This document shows positions 1-7,653 of a stretch of 25,116 nt of DNA, one piece after another. This DNA comes from Gudongella sp964607545 (GTDB taxonomy: Bacteria > Bacillota > Clostridia > Tissierellales > Tissierellaceae). The translations under genes were made by a program, and so were the position numbers. The notes under the pieces were generated by a model. The model was not told the DNA's origin, did no database searches, and was given only the letters and a program-made list of their open reading frames with translations. The stretch is taken from the NCBI GenBank assembly GCA_964607545.1, contig CAZSLV010000018.1:1-25116 (forward strand). The letters are read 5' to 3'. Within the stretch, counting starts at the first letter, position 1. Every line of letters starts with the position of its first letter.

Positions 1-115
1 TCTATTTCTGTTGCACTTTCCTTAGGGTTGCCCCCACTGGGTGTTATCCAGCATCACGCTCTTTGGAGCACGGACTTTCCTCATGTCAAATGACATGCGA
101 CCATACTTCTTACTC
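1..115 (-). ncRNA. rnpB: RNase P RNA, 5' portion (partial, runs off left edge)
   Basis: Read on the minus strand, this holds the conserved RNase P core GAGGAAAGTCCGTGCTCC (CR-I/P4 strand), followed by the P8/P9-like hairpins CTGGATAACACCCAG and GGGGGCAACCCT and the conserved segment AGTGCAACAGAAA. The short perfect hairpin ATGTCA-TT-TGACAT just before GAGGAAAG fits P3. The order and spacing resemble the type A (E. coli-like) RNA rather than the Bacillus type B. The RNA is the catalytic subunit that matures tRNA 5' ends with RnpA. The 5' end is set near 115 from the promoter; P1's pairing partner and the 3' half lie outside the window. Confidence 0.93.
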
Positions 116-121
116 AAATAT

Positions 122-127
122 AGTATA
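122..127 (-). promoter_or_regulatory. Probable -10 element of the rnpB promoter (extended -10)
   Basis: On the minus strand the sequence reads TGG-TATACT, an extended -10 (TGn plus a near-consensus hexamer), about 7 nt before the inferred 5' end of the RNase P RNA. A -35-like TGGAGA (4 of 6 matches) lies 17 nt further upstream. Placement just ahead of a stable RNA gene supports it; no start site is measured. Confidence 0.6.
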
Positions 128-197
128 CCATATTTAAGACCCTATCTCCATACTTATTGGCCATAAATATGACATTATTACACCTATATTACAAAGT

Positions 198-238
198 TTG
201 TGTATTATTTGCCATTGTGGGTATATTTCTTGTATGAA
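198..238 (+). promoter_or_regulatory. Candidate promoter region of the sugar operon
   Basis: The 116-282 gap between the divergent rnpB gene and the binding-protein gene must hold the operon promoter. Two overlapping weak candidates are visible: TTGTGT (198-203) with TATATT (222-227), 18 nt apart, and TTGCCA (209-214) with TATGAA (233-238), also 18 nt apart. An 11-nt palindrome ACAAAGTTTGT (191-201) overlaps the first -35 and could be a small operator. I see no convincing cre (CcpA) site. Which pair is used is undecided. Confidence 0.35.
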
Positions 239-282
239 GTAAATTCTTATAAAGTTAAAACAAATTTGAAGGGGGATTTAAA

Positions 283-1542
283 ATGAAAAAGTTTTTGTAC
301 GCATTGTTGGTAGGTGTTCTTTTAGTAGGCTTGATAGCTTGTAGTCCGGCCGCGGAACCTGAAACTCCGGATGAACCAGTTGTTGAAACTCCAGAAGAGC
401 CTGTTGTAGATGCAGAAAAAACTCTAATTAACTTTGCTGTTCAAGCAGACTCTACTCCTGCACTAGATAAGCTTGTAGAGGCTTTTAATGAGCAAAGTGA
501 AATGTATGAAGTTAAAGCTACTATAATGACAAATGATTCAGGACAAATGCACGACCAGTTGCTAAACTCCTTATCATCAAAAAGTGGTGAATACGATGTA
601 ATATCCATGGACGTAGTTTGGGCTGGTGAATTTGCATCAGCAGGCTATATTCAACCAATAGATAAGTTATTAATGGACAACAATTGGAAGCCTACAGACT
701 TTAATGCAGGTTCAATGGATTCTGGTAAGTACAAGGGTAAAAATTATGTACTCCCATACTTCCCTGACCTAGGCTTTATTTACTTTAGATCAGATATTGT
801 ATCTGAAGAAGATGCAGCTAGATTAAAATCTGGCGACTATACTTTTGATGACTTTATAAGTATGGCAGAAAAGTATAAGGGTCAAGATGGAACAAAATTT
901 GCCTATGCTTTCCAAGCTAAGCAATATGAAGGCTTAACAGTTAATGTAAATGAATTTACTTCTAATTGGACAAATGTTGAAGGTGGATTAAATTATATGA
1001 AGTCCATGATGGATAAGGGTCTTACACCTCCAGATATCTTAAATTACACTGAAGGTGAAACAGCCAATGCTCTAATCAATGGGGAAACTGTCTTTGCTAG
1101 AAACTGGCCATATGTTAATGGTATGCTCCAATCAGGCGACTATGATGTAAAAATTGACCAAGTTGACTATGCTCCTCTACCAGGTGGTGGAAGTGTTGGT
1201 GGTTGGATTTTAGGTATAAATGCTAATTCTAAAAACCCTGAAGGGGCAGAAGAATTCTTAAAATTTGTTGCAGGTCCAGAAGGTCAAAAGATTAATGCTA
1301 TAGAAGGTGGATACCTACCTGGTTTTAATGCTTTGTTAGAAGACCAAGAAGTTCTAGACTCTAATAAGCTATTAACAAACGAAGGTTTCCAAAATGCTTT
1401 ATCTAATACAATATCTAGACCAGTTGTTGCAAATTATTCTGAAGTAAGTGATAAAATTCAAATAAGTGCTCATGAATTCCTATCTGGTAATGGTACTTTA
1501 GCTGATGCTGTTGCTGGTATAGAGGGTGCTCTTTCAGAATAG
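283..1542 (+). CDS. Sugar ABC transporter substrate-binding lipoprotein
   Basis: The protein (419 aa) is the extracellular, membrane-anchored receptor of the downstream ABC importer, capturing an oligosaccharide and delivering it to the two permeases. It starts with a lipoprotein signal peptide: MKK, a hydrophobic stretch and the lipobox L-I-A-C with Cys20 as the lipidated residue, followed by a Pro/Glu/Thr-rich linker (about 22-45). The rest has the family 1 (MalE-type) solute-binding fold, with typical segments such as DVISMDVVWAGEFA and a C-terminal KNPEGAEEFLKFV helix. Length is normal for the family. The ribosome site AAGGGGG lies 7 nt before ATG. The companion GH65 phosphorylase predicts an alpha-glucodisaccharide ligand, but the exact sugar cannot be read from sequence. 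Confidence 0.9.
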   Translation: MKKFLYALLVGVLLVGLIACSPAAEPETPDEPVVETPEEPVVDAEKTLINFAVQADSTPALDKLVEAFNEQSEMYEVKATIMTNDSGQMHDQLLNSLSSKSGEYDVISMDVVWAGEFASAGYIQPIDKLLMDNNWKPTDFNAGSMDSGKYKGKNYVLPYFPDLGFIYFRSDIVSEEDAARLKSGDYTFDDFISMAEKYKGQDGTKFAYAFQAKQYEGLTVNVNEFTSNWTNVEGGLNYMKSMMDKGLTPPDILNYTEGETANALINGETVFARNWPYVNGMLQSGDYDVKIDQVDYAPLPGGGSVGGWILGINANSKNPEGAEEFLKFVAGPEGQKINAIEGGYLPGFNALLEDQEVLDSNKLLTNEGFQNALSNTISRPVVANYSEVSDKIQISAHEFLSGNGTLADAVAGIEGALSE

Positions 1543-1560
1543 TCTTATTATAAAATATTT

Positions 1561-1595
1561 TGTTAGCTTTGGCTTTTGCCAAAGCTAACATTTTT
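1561..1595 (+). terminator. Hairpin plus T-run between binding-protein and permease genes (probable attenuator)
   Basis: A perfect 13-bp stem, TGTTAGCTTTGGC (1561-1573) and GCCAAAGCTAACA (1578-1590), closes a TTTT loop and is followed by five T. It begins 18 nt after the binding-protein stop codon, and the ribosome site of the next gene (AAAAGGAGG, 1596-1604) follows directly. The form is that of an intrinsic terminator or 3'-end stabiliser. In many binding-protein operons such a site lets most transcripts stop after the receptor gene, giving receptor excess over permease; that role is inferred here. Confidence 0.75.
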
Positions 1596-1609
1596 AAAAG
1601 GAGGCAAAT

Positions 1610-2860
1610 ATGAAATTCTCAAAATGGATTGACAAGCATGCAGGCTATGTACTTATTTTACCTGCTGTAATTTTTATAATCCTCTTTTCTATTTCCCCTA
1701 TTGTAGGTTCTCTTAGGTATGCTTTTTTTGATATGCAGCTAAATGACCAGTCTAAAAACGACATGTACCTTAATCCAAATATTAACCTTTCCTTAAACCA
1801 AGAAACTATAGATTACCTTAATTATTACTTGGATATAGATTTAGATAGCGTCGTAAAACAAGAGAGTATCTTAAAAATAGATGAAATAAAAACAGACTTA
1901 AAGGAATTGGAAACATATATAGATAAGGAAATAGCAAGTCCTGATCTAAAAGCTATAGTTAAGGTTAATAAAGAAGAACAAGATACAATTATAAGTAAGC
2001 AAGAGGCTATTATAGGTAAATTAGAAGAATTATATTCATATGATGATGAATTTTACTCTCCAGAGGACACATTTGCAGTAGCATCTGAGTTTGACACAAC
2101 AATAATTAAGTCAAATTTTGTTGGAGGAGATAATTTTGTTAAGGTTATTAAGGATAAGAGGGTACGTTCAACCTTGACCTTTACCTTATTATTTACCCTA
2201 ATATCAGTAGTCCTAGAATTAGTATTTGGTTTGTCCCTTGCCTTAATTATGAATAAACCCTTTAAGGGAAGGTCTTTGGTTAGGACTTTTTCACTTATAC
2301 CCTGGGCTATCCCAACAACTGTTGCAGCCTTGGTATGGAGTTATTTATACAATGGATCAAGTGGAATAATATCAAATATATTTACCCAAATAGGCTTAAT
2401 TTCATCACCTGCTTCTATGCTTAACTCTTCATCTAATGCCCTGTGGGCTGTAATATTAGCAGATGTATGGAAGACAACCCCCTATATGGCCCTACTTTTA
2501 CTAGGAGGTTTGCAGGTTATACCCAATAGCCTCTATGAATCATCTGCCCTTGATGGGGCAAGAAAGTGGCAACAATTTAGGTATATTACCCTGCCCCTTT
2601 TAAAGCCATCAATATTTGTGGCCCTATTGTTTAGGACTTTGGATGCCTTTAGGGTATTTGACCTTATATATGTACTTACAGGGGGTGGCCCGGGTGGGTC
2701 AACAGAATCCTTGTCAGTTTATGCTTATAAGGTGATGTTTTCACAAACTAGGTTTGGTTACGGCTCTGCTATGGTTTTAATAATGGCCCTAGTGGTAGGA
2801 CTAATAGCCTTTGTCTATATTAAAGCTCTTAATGTAGATTTAATAGGCGAGAATAAGTAG
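1610..2860 (+). CDS. Sugar ABC transporter permease, MalF-type, with large extracytoplasmic insert
   Basis: This is one of the two membrane subunits of the importer (416 aa). TM1 is at about residues 13-35. The remaining TM helices start near residue 185 and include the coupling EAA loop with YESSALDGARKWQQF and ITLPLLKP, which contacts the ATPase. The usual Gram-positive MalF/UgpA-type permease is about 290-300 aa. Here about 124 residues (roughly 44-167) sit between TM1 and the conserved FVGGDNF segment. The insert is hydrophilic, rich in Glu/Lys/Asp, with heptad-like stretches suggesting a coiled-coil hairpin. By position it should face outward, like the P2 loop of E. coli MalF. The gene has a strong AAAAGGAGG site 5 nt before ATG and follows a hairpin. 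Confidence 0.9.
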   Translation: MKFSKWIDKHAGYVLILPAVIFIILFSISPIVGSLRYAFFDMQLNDQSKNDMYLNPNINLSLNQETIDYLNYYLDIDLDSVVKQESILKIDEIKTDLKELETYIDKEIASPDLKAIVKVNKEEQDTIISKQEAIIGKLEELYSYDDEFYSPEDTFAVASEFDTTIIKSNFVGGDNFVKVIKDKRVRSTLTFTLLFTLISVVLELVFGLSLALIMNKPFKGRSLVRTFSLIPWAIPTTVAALVWSYLYNGSSGIISNIFTQIGLISSPASMLNSSSNALWAVILADVWKTTPYMALLLLGGLQVIPNSLYESSALDGARKWQQFRYITLPLLKPSIFVALLFRTLDAFRVFDLIYVLTGGGPGGSTESLSVYAYKVMFSQTRFGYGSAMVLIMALVVGLIAFVYIKALNVDLIGENK

Positions 2861-2868
2861 GTGAAAAA

Positions 2869-3696
2869 ATGAAAAATAATATAAAATCAACCACATTATT
2901 TAAAGTTATAATAATCATGTATTTATTTATTATCCTCTTTCCCTTTTTATGGGTTACGATTACATCTTTAAGGCCAGAATCAGAAATTTGGAGTACTAAT
3001 GCCCTTAATTTAAGGGGAGCCCAATTTACTGATGAAAACTATGTAATGCTATTTAAAACAACAATTTTAAATTCACTTAAGAATTCCTTGATAGTTTCAT
3101 CTATCACAACCTTGTATGTTACCTTAATAGCCTCACTTTGTGCTTATTCTATAGCAAGGCTAGACTTTAAGTTTAAAAAACTACTAACAGTTGTAATACT
3201 TGGAACATCAATGTTTCCACAAATGATAGTTGTGGGTCCCATATATAGGATTTTTGTAAGCTTAGGGTGGACTAATAGTTTTTACCTAACCTTGCCATAT
3301 TCTATGATTACCCTGCCCATAGCAGTATTTATTTTAATAACCCATTTTTCCCAAATACCAAAGGAAATGGAAGAGTCTGCTATTATGGATGGGTCTTCTA
3401 AAATCAACACCTTTTTTAAGATCATCCTTCCCCTAGCTGCCCCAGGTATATTTACCTCTGCTATTATGACCTTTATAGCAGCTTGGAATGAATTTCTCTT
3501 AGCCCTTACCTTAAATACAGATGAGGCTTGGAGGACAGCAACTGTAAGCATATCCTTTTTAAGGGGACAATTTGAAATATTCTGGGGCCAGGTAACAGCA
3601 GCTACTGTAGTTGTTACAATCCCAACCCTAATTATCGTAATCCTATTCCAAAAACAAATAGTATCCGGAATCACATCCGGTGCACTTAAGGAGTGA
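2869..3696 (+). CDS. Sugar ABC transporter permease, MalG-type
   Basis: The second membrane subunit of the importer (275 aa, normal for the family). It begins with a TM helix (about residues 10-32), continues with a short extracytoplasmic segment, and carries the EAA coupling loop with MEESAIMDGSSKINTFFKI and ILPLAAPG, followed by the C-terminal TM helices and the family ending GITSGALKE. It pairs with the MalF-type protein to form the translocation path. The gene starts 8 nt after the preceding stop codon (site TAGGTGA), and its end carries the AAGGAG ribosome site for the next gene, so the two are translationally linked. Confidence 0.93.
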   Translation: MKNNIKSTTLFKVIIIMYLFIILFPFLWVTITSLRPESEIWSTNALNLRGAQFTDENYVMLFKTTILNSLKNSLIVSSITTLYVTLIASLCAYSIARLDFKFKKLLTVVILGTSMFPQMIVVGPIYRIFVSLGWTNSFYLTLPYSMITLPIAVFILITHFSQIPKEMEESAIMDGSSKINTFFKIILPLAAPGIFTSAIMTFIAAWNEFLLALTLNTDEAWRTATVSISFLRGQFEIFWGQVTAATVVVTIPTLIIVILFQKQIVSGITSGALKE

Positions 3697-3700
3697 TATG

Positions 3701-6523
3701 ATGAAGATATTAAAAGAAAATGGATTGGATATAGAAAGATTACCCCTTTTAGAATCCTTAATGGCAATAGGTAACGGCTATATAGGTTCAAGAGGCTACT
3801 TGGAAGAATTTGAATACCCTGGTTCTGTCAGGGGAAATTATATAAATGGCTTGTATGAATGGGTCCCAATGGCCCATGCTGAATGGGCTTGGGGCTTTCC
3901 CCTTGAAACAGATAGGATGCCCAACCTAATTGACTTATTTAAAATCACTATCTTTTTAGATAAGGAAGAGCTTGTGATAGATGGTGATATTAGTGATTTT
4001 ACTAGGGAATTAAACTTTGAAAAAGGAATATCTACTAGGTCTTATATATATAAGACGAGTTTAGGAAAAGAAGCTAAAATTTCATTTGAGCAATTGGCCT
4101 CCTTTCCCTACCCCCAACTTAGGACTTGGTCTTTAAAAATTGACTTTGATGGTGATATTAAGGTAATAAATAATATAGACTTTAATGTATCCAATATGTC
4201 TAATAAGAAGGACCCAAGAATTGCCCCTACCCAAATCCCCCTACTTAGGGTTAGTAAGGCTATATATGAATCAAAATTTGGAAACATATGGCTAAATACT
4301 TTTGAATCAGGACTTAGGGTAGAAATTGGCTTTATAGATGAGGGAGATTTTCAAATTTCTCATGAATTAAGTGATGATAATTTAATTATTAACTTTTCTT
4401 CTAAGGGGAGGTTTGACTTAAGTAGGACAGTAAAGTACTGGGACTCAATTAGGAATACCCCTAGTGACTTTGTTGATAAAAAAGACCTTTATAGGGAACA
4501 AGCCCTCTACTTAAGTGAATACGATTCGGAATGTGAAATATATTTTTTAGATAATAAGGACTTAGACGATGCAATGAACTTTATGGAATACCAATTATTG
4601 CAATCTTCAAGTAGGGACCCCTATGGGAATATTCCTGCCAAGGGTTTAACTGGAGAGGGTTATGAGGGCCATTATTTTTGGGATACAGAAATTTTTTTAT
4701 ACCCCATATGGCTTCTATGGGATATAAATATAGCAGAAAACCTCCTTCTTTATAGGTACAACCTCCTACCCTTTGCCAGATCTCGGGCTAAGGAATTAGG
4801 CCATAACAGGGGAGCTTGCTACCCTTGGAGGACCATTTCAGGTAGAGAGTCTTCGGGCTACTTCCCTGCTGGTACAGCCCAATACCACTTAAATTTTGAT
4901 ATTGCCTATACCTTTATCCAGTGGTATTTAATGAATGGTGACTTGGATTATGTAGTAAATTATTCTATGGAAGTATTAATAGAAACGGCAAGGACTGCTT
5001 TGGAAATTGGTAGTTTTAAAGAGGATGGTTTCCATATTCATACAGTTACAGGGCCAGATGAATATACTGCCCTAGTATCTGATAATTACTATACAAATAA
5101 AATGGCCCAGTATAATTTAATGTGGGCAGTAAGGCTCTTTAACTTGCTTAAGGAAGAAAGAAATGAAGATTATTTAAAAATTAAATCAAACTTAGGCGTT
5201 AGTGAAGATGAAATTACTGAAATGAAAGAAGCTTATGAGAAAATGGTCTTTATATATGACGATAAGAGGCAGATAGCGGCCCAAGATTCTAGCTTTTTAA
5301 AGAAGGACTACTGGCCAGAAGAAAATACTTTAAGGCCCCTACTCCTTCACTATCACCCTCTGACAATTTATAGGTACCAGGTCCTTAAGCAAGCAGATAC
5401 CGTTTTAGCTCAATTTTTAATTAATGATGAAGATATAAATATGCAAAAGAAAACTTTTTACTACTATGATGCCATTAATACCCATGACTCCTCCCTATCT
5501 AAGTGTGTAAGCGGTCTTATGGCTTGTAGGCTCAAGGATGAAGGTTTAGCCTTAGATTATTTTATGGATTCAGTGTATTTAGACTTAAAAAATCTTAACC
5601 ACAACACCCAAGATGGCCTACATATGGCCAATATTGGAGGGTCCCTTCTCTTTGTCTTAAAGGGCTTTGCAGGTATAAGACTTGAAGAAAACAAACTTGT
5701 AATAGATCCCTTCGTTCCAAAAGAATTGGGAAGGATTAAGATAAGATTTAAATATAGAAATACTTTAATAGAAGTTCTTATGGAGGGTTGCGATGCTAAA
5801 GTTAGTAAAATTTATGGTCCAAGCATCAAGGTATGTAAGAAGGGTGAGGAAGTAATCTTAGGTCAAAAGGGAGTCTTATTTGACCTTGATGGGGTCCTAA
5901 CTGCTACTTCAGATAACCATTATTATGCTTGGAAAAAGATGGTTAAAGACCTTGGTTTTGATTTACCAGAAGTATTTAGGGATAAATTAAGGGGAATCTC
6001 AAGGGATGAATCGATAAGGTTAATTTTGGATTATTTAAGCTTAAACTTAGAGGAAGACCGAATCAAAGAATTATCTAATATAAAAAATAAGTATTATCAA
6101 GAATCTATAGAGTCTTTTTCTCCTAAGAATTTATACCCTGGAGTTATTGACTTGTTAGAAGAGTTAAGAAAAAGAAATGTAAAGCTTGGTCTTGTTTCAG
6201 CTAGTAAAAATGCAAAAGCCCTTATTGAAAATATGGATATAAAGGATTATTTTGATTCTGTACTAGACCCAGTCCTTGTTGAAAAGGGCAAGCCTGAACC
6301 AGATTCCTTCCTTTATGTCGCTAAAGATCTAGGCCTAGACCCTCTTTATTGTTTAGGGGTTGAGGATGCTAAGGCTGGCATAGAGAGTATAAATTCTGCT
6401 GGTATGTTCTCAGTTGGGATTGGAGATGAAGATTTAAGTGAAGCTAAGGTTTCATTTCCTAATATAGAAAAAGCTTCAAAATTTATAATAGATTGGGTGG
6501 ATGATGATTATGGCAGAGATTAA
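3701..6523 (+). CDS. Fusion: GH65 disaccharide phosphorylase + beta-phosphoglucomutase
   Basis: A 940-residue bifunctional cytoplasmic enzyme. Residues 1 to about 715 are a complete GH65 inverting phosphorylase: the N-terminal YIGSRG segment, the glucose-binding WD motif (W327-D328), the general acid Glu454 in TGPDEYT, and the phosphate-binding HDSSLS at 595-600. It splits an alpha-glucoside with phosphate to give beta-glucose-1-phosphate. Residues about 725-940 are a complete HAD-type beta-phosphoglucomutase: nucleophile Asp728 and acid/base Asp730 in FDLDGVL, Thr736 and His740, cap residues in RGISRDES (764-771), S833-A-S-K836, Lys864, and Glu888-Asp889 for Mg. It turns beta-G1P into glucose-6-phosphate. 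The acceptor loop (374-396, PWRTISGRESSGYF) differs from maltose phosphorylases, so the substrate is open; nigerose- or kojibiose-like sugars are candidates. The start is ATG 3701 because AAGGAG (3688-3693) lies 7 nt upstream; ATG 3698 is possible. Confidence 0.93.
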   Translation: MKILKENGLDIERLPLLESLMAIGNGYIGSRGYLEEFEYPGSVRGNYINGLYEWVPMAHAEWAWGFPLETDRMPNLIDLFKITIFLDKEELVIDGDISDFTRELNFEKGISTRSYIYKTSLGKEAKISFEQLASFPYPQLRTWSLKIDFDGDIKVINNIDFNVSNMSNKKDPRIAPTQIPLLRVSKAIYESKFGNIWLNTFESGLRVEIGFIDEGDFQISHELSDDNLIINFSSKGRFDLSRTVKYWDSIRNTPSDFVDKKDLYREQALYLSEYDSECEIYFLDNKDLDDAMNFMEYQLLQSSSRDPYGNIPAKGLTGEGYEGHYFWDTEIFLYPIWLLWDINIAENLLLYRYNLLPFARSRAKELGHNRGACYPWRTISGRESSGYFPAGTAQYHLNFDIAYTFIQWYLMNGDLDYVVNYSMEVLIETARTALEIGSFKEDGFHIHTVTGPDEYTALVSDNYYTNKMAQYNLMWAVRLFNLLKEERNEDYLKIKSNLGVSEDEITEMKEAYEKMVFIYDDKRQIAAQDSSFLKKDYWPEENTLRPLLLHYHPLTIYRYQVLKQADTVLAQFLINDEDINMQKKTFYYYDAINTHDSSLSKCVSGLMACRLKDEGLALDYFMDSVYLDLKNLNHNTQDGLHMANIGGSLLFVLKGFAGIRLEENKLVIDPFVPKELGRIKIRFKYRNTLIEVLMEGCDAKVSKIYGPSIKVCKKGEEVILGQKGVLFDLDGVLTATSDNHYYAWKKMVKDLGFDLPEVFRDKLRGISRDESIRLILDYLSLNLEEDRIKELSNIKNKYYQESIESFSPKNLYPGVIDLLEELRKRNVKLGLVSASKNAKALIENMDIKDYFDSVLDPVLVEKGKPEPDSFLYVAKDLGLDPLYCLGVEDAKAGIESINSAGMFSVGIGDEDLSEAKVSFPNIEKASKFIIDWVDDDYGRD

Positions 6524-7619
6524 TTTAAAAAATGTAAGCAAGGTATATAGTAATGGTTTTGAGGCTGTTAAATCAATTAACTTAGAAATTAAAGACCAAG
6601 AATTTATGGTCCTTGTAGGCCCTTCAGGCTGTGGTAAATCTACTACCCTAAGAATGATAGCAGGGCTAGAGGAAATCTCCTCTGGCGACCTTTATATAGG
6701 GTCAGATTTGATGAACAATGTTGACCCAAGGGATAGAAACATTGCCATGGTCTTTCAAAACTATGCCCTCTATCCCCATATGAGTGTATATGATAATATG
6801 GCTTTTGGATTAAAGCTTCAAAAAATTGATTCAAAAGAGATAAAGGAAAGAATAGAAGATGCTGCAAAGACCCTAGATATTTTTGACCAATTGGATAAAA
6901 AGCCTAAGTCCTTATCTGGGGGTCAAAGACAAAGGGTGGCCCTGGGCAGGGCTATAGTTAGGCACCCTAGGGTATTTTTAATGGATGAGCCCCTATCCAA
7001 CCTTGATGCTAAGCTAAGGGTTCAAATGAGGGCTGAACTTATAAGGCTCCACCAGGACCTAAAAACTACTTTTGTATATGTCACCCATGACCAAACAGAG
7101 GCCATGACTATGGGGAGTAGGATTTGTGTTATGAAAAGTGGCCATATTAAGCAAGTAGCAAGTCCTGAAGAAATATACAATAAACCAGCTAACTTGTTTG
7201 TAGCTAGTTTTATAGGGTCACCTCAAATGAATTTCTTCAAGGGGATATTAAAAAAAGACGATGATAAATATTCCTTTGTAGGGACTAATGAAGAACATGG
7301 AGAATTTACCTTCCCAATTAATGTAGGTAATGAAGATGTAGTTAAACCTTATCTTAATAAGAATTTAATACTTGGAGCAAGGCCTGAACATATGATTTTA
7401 GATGGGGATAATGGCTTAAAGGCAAAGGTTCTTGTTACTGAATTGCTTGGTTCAGAAATCCACATACACATTAATGTTCAAAAAGAAATCCACACAATAA
7501 AAACAGAAGCTAGCACAAAGGTTATGGCTGGGGATATTATATCGGTCCTTGCAGACCCTAATAAGATTCACTTATTTGACCCTGAAACTGAACTTGCAAT
7601 CTTAAATGGAAACTCCTAG
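6510..7619 (+). CDS. Sugar ABC transporter ATP-binding protein, MsmX/UgpC type
   Basis: The energy-supplying ATPase of the importer (369 aa). The ATPase domain has Walker A GPSGCGKST (37-45), the Q-loop in MVFQNYALYPHMS, the signature LSGGQRQR, Walker B VFLMDEPLSNLD and the H-loop YVTHDQ. The C-terminal third is the regulatory TOBE/MOI-type domain (for example GARPEHM) found in the MalK/UgpC/MsmX group, with length typical for it. I chose the ATG at 6510 (MAEINLKN, the family's usual start) since GGGTGG at 6495-6500 lies 9 nt upstream; the earlier ATG at 6501 would abut that site. It overlaps the end of the phosphorylase-mutase gene by 14 nt. In many Firmicutes one such ATPase serves several importers from a distant locus; here it is encoded with its own transporter. 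Confidence 0.93.
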   Translation: MAEINLKNVSKVYSNGFEAVKSINLEIKDQEFMVLVGPSGCGKSTTLRMIAGLEEISSGDLYIGSDLMNNVDPRDRNIAMVFQNYALYPHMSVYDNMAFGLKLQKIDSKEIKERIEDAAKTLDIFDQLDKKPKSLSGGQRQRVALGRAIVRHPRVFLMDEPLSNLDAKLRVQMRAELIRLHQDLKTTFVYVTHDQTEAMTMGSRICVMKSGHIKQVASPEEIYNKPANLFVASFIGSPQMNFFKGILKKDDDKYSFVGTNEEHGEFTFPINVGNEDVVKPYLNKNLILGARPEHMILDGDNGLKAKVLVTELLGSEIHIHINVQKEIHTIKTEASTKVMAGDIISVLADPNKIHLFDPETELAILNGNS

Positions 7620-7640
7620 ATAATTTTATCTAGGAGTTTT
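7610..7640. terminator. Intrinsic terminator of the sugar operon, overlapping the ATPase stop codon
   Basis: AAACTCCTAGATAA (7610-7623) and TTATCTAGGAGTTT (7626-7639) are exact reverse complements, giving about 13 bp around a short loop, followed by TTTTATTATAATTTT on the plus strand. The stop codon TAG (7617-7619) lies inside the left arm. It sits between two convergent genes, so it may also end the minus-strand zinc-ribbon transcript, although on that strand the T-run is only TTTCCATTT. Confidence 0.85.
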
Positions 7641-7653
7641 ATTATAATTTTAA

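Noticed and set aside
160..282. CcpA (cre) operator before the sugar operon
   Set aside because: Scanned for a WTGNAANCGNWNNCW-like site on both strands and found no acceptable match; only a short ACAAAGTTTGT palindrome is present.
3680..3700. GTG start giving seven extra residues for the phosphorylase-mutase
   Set aside because: That start has no ribosome site, while AAGGAG at 3688-3693 fits ATG 3701 (or 3698).
3282..3791. 169-residue open frame on the minus strand inside the MalG-type permease and fusion gene
   Set aside because: It lies antisense to well-supported genes, has no family-like motifs and no suitable ribosome site; it is a shadow of the coding frame.
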